Positions 57,301 to 64,000 of a stretch of DNA of 64,000 bases are shown here, in pieces. The first letter of the stretch is position 1; each line of letters starts with the position of its first letter. Both the position numbers and the translations under genes were made by a program. Origin of the DNA: Ascaris suum (taxonomy: Eukaryota > Nematoda > Chromadorea > Rhabditida > Ascarididae); contig CM024178.1 of NCBI GenBank assembly GCA_013433145.1, forward strand, positions 9,781,260-9,845,259, read 5' to 3'. The notes under the pieces were generated by a model that worked only from the letters and a program-made list of their open reading frames with translations, had not been told where the DNA came from and did no database searches.

Positions 57301-58721
57301 GTTGTGACTGTATCGCTGATGCACTTACTGCAACAAAAAAAAATCTTTAATGCTAAGTTTTAGTTAAACAATTGATCACATATGAGATGTATAAAATGGA
57401 AGCTCTCAGGTGTCATTTGTTCTTTTTGCGCACTTTTCATAACGCTATTATTGTCAACTTGATGGCATTTACAGCCCCCTCCCCCGTTGATTGCGCGAAA
57501 TCTATCAATCGTTCATTACAGCGAAAGCGCATGCAATAAGCTTTCAACCTGGTGCTACTTATGTTTGAATCATTGAACGCTAATAAAAAACACTCATCCT
57601 ACCAAAAAAAAACTGTGACATTAATTCATCTGAAATCCGTTTTGTAGCACTAACATATATGGATGAAATATTTTCAACAGGACAACCGGGTGGCATTTGT
57701 TTCACTGGCCTATTCGACACGATTTTCGTTATTATATATTATGCTGGGAAAAACGTGAACATGATGGCTAATAACTGTGACTTTTTTAATACATACGATA
57801 AAATACTATGAATGCAGGAGGAAATTATATTCTTGCATCCAGTTTTCCCATCACGTAGCCTTCTTTCATTTTTTATTTATCCAGAAACGTATCGAAGAAA
57901 AGTTACAGTGCCTAAAAGAACATAAACATCTGAATTAGGCTTTCAATATTAGTATGATTGAAGGGAAAAAAGTTAAAATAAACGCACCATTATTTAGACG
58001 GAAAATAACACCCTTCCATGTGCCATCATCCAATGCCGATAAAAGAACTGGTTCACCTTTAGTCCCTCCTATATATAGCGAGCCTGAACATAATTCAGAA
58101 AATGTCTTCTATCACATTAAAATACAAGAACAAAATTCTCTTGAAGCTGAATATATGTGGGAGTCTCACATGTGTCATTTGCTCGCAGTATTATATGCCT
58201 ACATTTCTTACAACAAAGAAAGGCATAAGCAATATATTTGTGGGATTCTCGTTGGGAAAAGAAGAGGCCTTCAGTATGGAATTCGTTATAATCAGTCATA
58301 TACTAAGTAAGGAGACTGATGGAAGGGCAAGGAACAGTAAGGGCACTACCCATCAAATCATTTATTTCGTCAACAACAAACCAATCGAGGAATGACGGGA
58401 TGGAGGACTAAGCTCTATATCAATTAAAAATCAGCAGTATATATCAACTTACCAAAAACAATAATCCCAGTATCATTAGTGAATTGTATACTCACTCCAG
58501 GTTCAATAATTACGGAATGACCAATTTCGATGGTAATATTTTCAGTTATACGATATGGTGATCCACTTTTGCTAAAGTGTTGCCGATTCGTCTCTATGAT
58601 ATCACGTTTCCTCCTTCTAGTAACATCCTCAACGACGCTGATCCTCTCAGGACGATGTTTACGATGCTTATGAGCAATAAAATTTGCTCGAGTGATATTC
58701 TTATCATGACATTTTGCCTTA
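49232..58721 (-). CDS. Giant gene, part 2: right-handed beta-helix unit 1
   Basis: Exons are 58453-58721, 57988-58083, 57173-57327, 51698-52024, 51312-51409, 50930-51216, 49892-50196 and 49232-49315, all in phase. After a basic stretch with a furin-type site (TRRRKRD) the unit opens [37 protein letters not shown], then [29 protein letters not shown]. It continues [83 protein letters not shown]. It closes [33 protein letters not shown]. It is organised like unit 2. Exon 51312-51409 inserts a Lys-rich repeat. The last exon end (donor GTAGTC at 49,231) is uncertain because unit 2 starts in phase 2, so a short exon between 49,231 and 48,789 is probably missing. The intron 52,025-57,172 is the longest in the gene. 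Confidence 0.87.
49628..49650. repeat. Poly-G tract, about 20 G
   Basis: Uninterrupted run of about 20 G, one C, then more G, in the intron between exons 49892-50196 and 49232-49315. Confidence 0.92.
53838..53932. repeat. Minisatellite, five 19-bp units
   Basis: Five successive 19-base units, starting ATGACCGAAATGCAACCTC and GTGACCGGAATACAGCCTC and followed by three more diverged copies, with no spacing between them. Confidence 0.88.
54263..54347. repeat. (TA)n microsatellite, about 85 bp
   Basis: Near-perfect TA run in the 5.1 kb intron. Confidence 0.97.
56108..56121. repeat. Poly-C tract
   Basis: Fourteen C in the 5.1 kb intron. Confidence 0.9.
56501..56797 (+). CDS. Candidate intronic ORF on the opposite strand, unrecognised
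   Basis: A 98-codon frame, [20 protein letters not shown] onward, ending [10 protein letters not shown]. It is predicted to be mostly helical and fairly basic, with no recognised motif. It follows a long pyrimidine-rich tract. It may be a nested single-exon gene or chance. The minus strand of the same stretch is also partly open. Confidence 0.2.
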   Translation: MAKIFRDLANRLRMNPMTLRNECIIIFHGNLYVHLETFRIDLMRLKKTGIARQKIMNKYVREFEKVQLIFASHENELLLGLAAPVEVHSQKCDSKNEN

Positions 58722-59683
58722 CTGCAAAATAGATAGACATTAGAGCATAAACGAACAAAACTAGCCAAGAATATATAAATAAATAAATAGAGATTCTAAC
58801 TATACTAGATCCTATCTACCTGATGAATCAGTGATGGAAGCATCTTGAAGCCAAAGATATGAGCAACTTGAACTCGATTTGCGGCCACTATGGTCCAATT
58901 AAAAATTAGCAGAACAAATCTAATGTTGTTAGTATGTGATACATCAATCAAAATAGTATTCGTTTAGAGAAAATAGAGATTAAAGTTTCAACCACAATTC
59001 TGTAAATTGCAATCGGTTGTGTTCCTATAAAACACTCAAGTGAATTTCTATAAAAGATTCAAATGAATTTCCATGTGAGCTCATAGTTTTTAGATTCCAG
59101 CAAGAATCTGCATGTACTTCATTTAATCGCTTTCTTACTTATAAAATCTCTAGCTATATCTATGTTTTTCTTGTTTTCGGCTATGTTGCATTCTATGTTT
59201 CAAAACTGCATCGCTAAAGCAAGTCAAATGGAGCATAGAGCAATGCGAATAGCGTAAAGAAATATATGCATGTTTCCCTTGAGACCAATCGGACGATGCA
59301 CCACTAGTGCATACACTCCATGCCCATGTTCACTTTCCGAACATTGCAATCGATCTCCAGTATTTCTTAGCACTTTTCCAGTATATTTAACTAACCGCAG
59401 AAAATAATTTCATTTGAACATTAAAAGCGATTATGACTTGTTGAGTCATGACTACCTAGATGTGATTTGAAAAATGATCAGATCTGAACCGGAAAACACG
59501 AAAAAGACGAATAAAATTTTTTCAAAAATAATGCGGAAAAATCCTTTACACTATCAAGAGCTTTCAGAGGAATTTATGAAATGAGAATAATTTCAGCTCT
59601 AGTGGTGAGCTATTGAACGGAAAACGAGATGAGAGGTGAATAGAGCTTGGTGAGGAAATAAATTCGGCGACTAGACAACATAC

Positions 59684-62427
59684 CTGAATGGATGTGCGGT
59701 ACGGTTTGGAAAATTACACGGTTGTACACTTACATCGACAACGGTTAGTGGTTGCCGACTTACAACCGATATCCTTCGCGCCCATATGGGTGTTCGCAGA
59801 ACAAAACTGCCACCACTATTACTGTAGTGGGCCAAACGCCAAATCGAATCATTTAAACATGGTGAATAGACGATTTCTCTGTAAAATCTCAGTTTTCACC
59901 TTATAATGCATCAATCAATAGAGAAAAAAAAGCAACTGAACTTCCCAGGCTATTGAATAAAAGAAAAATGAATGATGTAATCAATGGATAGAGAACATCC
60001 AGCTGTAAATATAAGAGATCCATTACTATATTATTTAGAAGTAGTTTCTGAATCCAACCACTATTATCGTAAAGATTTGCTCCTTTTTCTTTCTCCACCT
60101 TGACGGAATATAGGAATCAAATGTATCATAATTCACCAAAATAACCTCCGGAATTACACTATACCATAGTAAAAATAATAATAGTAAAAATTCAATAGTT
60201 AATTTTAATACTTTCGGTAAATTTGTATGTTTCAAATTTTGTCTCAAGGAAATAGCAATAAATGCTAGCAAGTGCATCTGAAAAAAATGCGTCCTTGATA
60301 AAAATTTCTCTTGCTACGAGCAACGTCAGCCACTGAACCGGAAGCGCAATATTCCTCCTCCTTAATTCAACAAAAAAAGATCCCCTTCGCTGTAATCTAT
60401 GACACAGTATCAATACGTCTGACTAGTGTTACCCTTCTTTTTGACCAGTTCAATGGCGGATTATATCTAACAGTGGGAAAGGCCTCGTTACTTACTGTTT
60501 CGGAATCACGAATCTGGACAAAAGCGCCATTTCGATGCTATGCGGTGTAGATTAAAAAGTGAGTAATTTTCCATCAATGAGAATAGAGATTACTTCAAAT
60601 GTCACCCTTCAATTAGCATCGATTTCTTTCATTCCCAAACATTCTTTTCTATTTTCACGCTTAACTATTAATGTAACCTTCAACGCAGTTAACAATTATT
60701 CCTTCAAATAAGCAAATTTACAGACATAAATATTTCACTCATAAACAACGTCGCTTCATAATCTTTAAATTGCACCGCTAACATTACGGTTGCATCAGGG
60801 ATTCAGACTGCTGAATCTCAGGATTCTGTTGTCTTTTCGAAGTTCCAGCTTTAGGAAAAGAAAATCTCCTGCTAATGCGGCTTTAATATGCACTATGTTC
60901 ACCATTTTAGACGCATGTGCTTCGAAATCATCGGTAGAACTGAGAGGAAGAAAGAAGAAAATTTTCGCCAAAAAAACCTCTCTATTGAATTATATGATCT
61001 TTCTATGTTGATTCTCGCTCTCCCCTCTCACCCCTTTAATCATTGACGAATATAACCTCTAGCGATTTATGTTTCTCAAAATTGCTGAAAAAAACTCATT
61101 GAAAAGTTAGACTGAGGTGGTATCAAGTTAAGCAGTGTTACATAGATCAATTACTAACACATCTTCCGCCCCAGTAAGAGGTACTAAGCAGTCGACGTTC
61201 AACGACTGAATACATCGAGGTCGCGAGAAGGTCAATCGAGTATAGTGTCCTTCGTAAGGTTCTCCTGAAGCAATGATGAGCTTTTAAGTTTTCACATGCT
61301 AAGAAACATGAGTATCCAATGATTCGAGAGGGAGATATCTGTTTAGTTGCTTACCTAGTTTACATGACCAGATATTATACGTTTATTAAAGCTCAAGTGC
61401 ATTCAGCCCTTCCCACATCGCACCTCTTCCCACTAACAATCTCCGTGTGTTTTCAACATGCATTTCGCATAGTTTCTTCAAAAAAATTTTAAAAAAAAAC
61501 CCTTAAATACCAATTCATTAGGCTGCACCTCACTTTGTTCGGAGTTTCTTTTTTTTTTGCCCATTCTACAAACAATGCGTCAAAATTTACAAATATGGGC
61601 AATTAAATTATGCATTCAAAAATCATGATCCTATTATTTTTAACATTCGTTACAGTGCAGAATGTATTAAAAATTTTGTCTTCATAGCTCTATAGTTTTT
61701 ATTTCTCGAAGCATAGTAAATTAAAATATTCAAAGAGATTTTAAAGATGAAACAAAAACTGATCGTAAATGAAATATTTAGCAATAATTCGATCGTAATG
61801 AATCACAAAAGAAGAAATATCGCATATAAAAGTGAAACTAATTTAAGCCTTTGAATAGACTGTATTTCTTACTCATTTTCTTTGTTCAATGATGGAAAGA
61901 CTCAACAATTTTCTCGAATTTTGCTGTCTCATTTCAGCAAACGACTCTCATTTGATTCCCAATTTGGAGATTCTCCAAAGAGTCAAGTGAATCGTAATTA
62001 TTTTTTCACTCAAAAATCTCGAATACATCACTATTTTCATTATTTAATTTTTCATTGTCTTTCACTATTTTTCACTATTAACCTTTTAGCATTCTTATTT
62101 AATAATCAACCCCTCATACTGCCTATTTCCCCACTCACTACGCCTTTAGCCGTGCAATTTTCTTCTTTCTGCAAAAATCTACTGCTGCAAATCAAACGGT
62201 ACTGAAAAATGTTGAGAAAAACTCATCTACGTAGACGGACAAATTACTATTACACTTAAATATTTCAAAAAGTTTTGCTCCCTACCGAGTGAAACCCTTC
62301 TGCCAAATGAACCGAGCAGTTTTATCAACGCGTTTAGACTTCAAGCTCATTGGAAAGTTTTCCGGAATGAATATATGAGCCGGAATGAAATAGATGAGAA
62401 CGATCAAAAAAAAAATGTTGATAACAT
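59684..62427 (-). CDS. Giant gene, part 1: N-terminal exons (signal peptide and Cys-containing domain)
   Basis: Exon 59684-59878 is well supported: TTTTACAG acceptor, 195 bases open, donor CAG/GTATGT. It reads IVYSPCLNDSIWRLAHYSNS, GGSFVLRTPIWARRISVVSR, then VQPCNFPNRTAHPF, and joins exon 58453-58721 in phase 2. Upstream, exon 60809-60939 (CTCTCAG acceptor) reads FEAHASKMVNIVHIKAALAG, DFLFLKLELRKDNRIL. Exon 62286-62427 reads as a signal-peptide-like segment (FFLIVLIYFIPAHIFIPENF) ending in donor GTAGGG. A 28-base exon at 60510-60537 would connect them so that all phases agree (2, 1, 2, 2), but its splice sites are weak. The candidate start ATG at 62,425-62,427 is out of frame with the signal segment by one base in a run of ten T. 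The domain might be CUB-like, but this is not certain. Confidence 0.55.
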
Positions 62428-64000
62428 AGTATAGTGTTAGTCCCAATAATTATATATATAATAATTAAATGTATTATATTTCTTATATCACGTTGTTACG
62501 TGCTATCTGCTGTTTAGTGGAAACATAATGAAACAGTTGTGGGGAAAAATTTAGCGCTGTTTGGCTCTTTCGAAACTTTTTTTCTTTCAAAAATCGCTAA
62601 TCGAAATGTCACATTAAAGCGCTCTTTACTTCAAAATAATAAATGACTTCATTTAAATGTCGAAAAAGAAATCAAGAGTATTAGAAACGGCTTTATGAAA
62701 GGATTCGTTTTTTGTTGCTTTTTAAAATGAATTGCACTAACGTTCTTCGACGAAGATTATTTGATGACCCGATTCGACTCGAACTAACGCTTTACTCTTC
62801 GTTAGCACTAAAATAGATTCAGCGTCAATTCATGCATATTATGATTAATCAATAAAAAGAGGAATAGCTCTTGAATTAATCCCCTTTATCAAAGGATAAG
62901 TATGTTTTACTTTTAGCTAAAAAAAAATGCGCTAAGATTCAATCAAGAAAAAGGAAAATATTGATAGCTAACTTGATTAGTATTAAATTAAGGTTTAAAA
63001 AAATTCGGAAAATTACAAATTTACCCCCGAAACTCAGAACTCTTCCCGAAAAAACTTAATAAGCATAATCTTAAAGTTGGCATTATGATTATATAGCATT
63101 ATGAGAATTCAATAATAAAAATTCAAATTGGCAATGAGACAAAAAAACCGAACATTAGAATAATTTAGGCAACGAATTAATTCATTATATAACTGAAGAC
63201 AATTAATTTATGCAGTACCATAAGAAGGAAATGCCTTAACTAATAATTATAAGCCATTGCATGCCTCCAATTGCTCTGTATAAACCCCTAAAGAGTTCGT
63301 AAAACTTTAGAAATTTAAAAGGAATTTTCCAAAAAAAATTCTAACGACCGCCTATCGGCGAATGATCCTAAATTGTTCTCGAAACGATGTAACTCAAATG
63401 ATTTTTAATATCCCTCTATGAATTCTACAGGAATCTTTCAAAAAGGTGCTCAATCACCTATCCAAAATGCTTTCTGTAAAATATTTTCTGCGTAAAGAAA
63501 ACATAAAAATGGAGTTGGTAAATGTATCGTCTAATTTATGTCAACTAATAAATGAAATGCATTATTGCATTAACGCATGAATATAATACAGTTTAAAATA
63601 TGAAAAATAATAGTCAATTTGTTTGAAAATTACTTCTTCGAAGCAATTTCCTTTTTGCAAACCGGGTTCGAGACTTTATAATGGTCAGCAAACGAGTTCG
63701 ATACTCAGTTGATTCATTTATTTATCGCTTTCAAGGCGTCTCCGAAAATGACTTTCAGCGCAAGTGTAAGGTAACTAAGTAAAATAGTGCTTGAAGAATG
63801 CTGCAATTTGTAATAATACTAGAGCTCACCCGAATACCGGCAAGCAAAACAATTTTTTTTGGAAGCTCACCTTACTTCGCATATTACGTTTTCGAAACTT
63901 CCTGTTCCCTCCAGTTGCACAATTTTCTTGGTTTGTGGACTAGGAGTGAATAGAAGATTTAATCGAAAAAATTAGTAAATTAATAAAAATAAACAAATGG
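62428..64000. other. Upstream flank of the giant gene
   Basis: AT-rich DNA with no recognised exon on either strand. A 107-codon plus-strand frame at 61,882-62,205 (in the first intron region) and short frames near 63,650-63,780 show no domain. The promoter of the giant gene presumably lies here, but no element was identified. Confidence 0.4.

Noticed and set aside
59764..59852. An ATG frame reading a signal peptide (MIRFGVWPTTVIVVAVLF) with a perfect GTAAGT donor, which could be taken as the start of the giant gene.
   Set aside because: The overlapping frame of exon 59684-59878 is open over the full 195 bases between a TTTTACAG acceptor and a CAG/GTATGT donor, has paired Cys, and joins the next exon in phase. 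Coding exons also occur further upstream. The ATG frame is most likely a shadow, although an alternative start cannot be fully excluded.

Overview
The window is nematode nuclear DNA. Introns are spliced with the nematode-type acceptor (TTTTCAG, TTTGCAG, TTTATAG), the sequence is AT-rich, and exons are short and separated by introns that average roughly 0.7 kb and reach 5.1 kb. The domains are typical of worm secreted proteins: TIL, WAP and thyroglobulin type-1. Introns this long fit a clade such as the ascaridids better than Caenorhabditis. The genus is inference and could not be confirmed from sequence alone. No bacterial, viral, rRNA, tRNA or CRISPR feature was found.

All three well-supported genes lie on the minus strand, so they read from high to low coordinates. 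(1) From about 62.43 kb down to 12.57 kb runs one giant gene of about 50 exons, with about 4,030 codons resolved plus a less certain N-terminus. Nearly all neighbouring exons join in phase, which is the main evidence that this is one gene. In protein order it encodes a likely signal peptide, a cysteine-containing N-terminal domain, two right-handed parallel beta-helix units (58.7-49.2 kb and 48.8-43.9 kb), a run of tenascin-type EGF modules, an IPT/TIG-like domain, another EGF, a cadherin-like Ig fold, a long stretch of unnamed extracellular sequence, a cadherin-like repeat, and a Ser/Thr/Pro-rich mucin-like tail of more than 1,100 residues ending at 12,571. No membrane anchor was seen in the tail, so it is probably a secreted matrix or cuticle/epithelial-surface protein. 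(2) From 6.5 to 2.6 kb lies a complete four-exon gene for a small secreted cysteine-rich protein with WAP-like modules and a thyroglobulin type-1 domain, probably a protease inhibitor. (3) From 1.88 kb to the left edge lies a 5'- and 3'-incomplete gene with at least three TIL (trypsin-inhibitor-like) domains.

The 6.5-12.6 kb interval is intergenic, with only weak open frames. The 62.4-64 kb end holds nothing recognised. Repeats include four long (TA)n microsatellites, several poly-G/C tracts and two clean minisatellites (5 x 19 bp and 4 x 20 bp). Two places in the giant gene appear to need one extra T in a T homopolymer to stay in frame. This points to homopolymer errors in the assembly or to real disruption. 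Many exons have no ATG-led open frame or are too short to be found by ORF length, so exon borders were set by reading splice sites and phase by eye.
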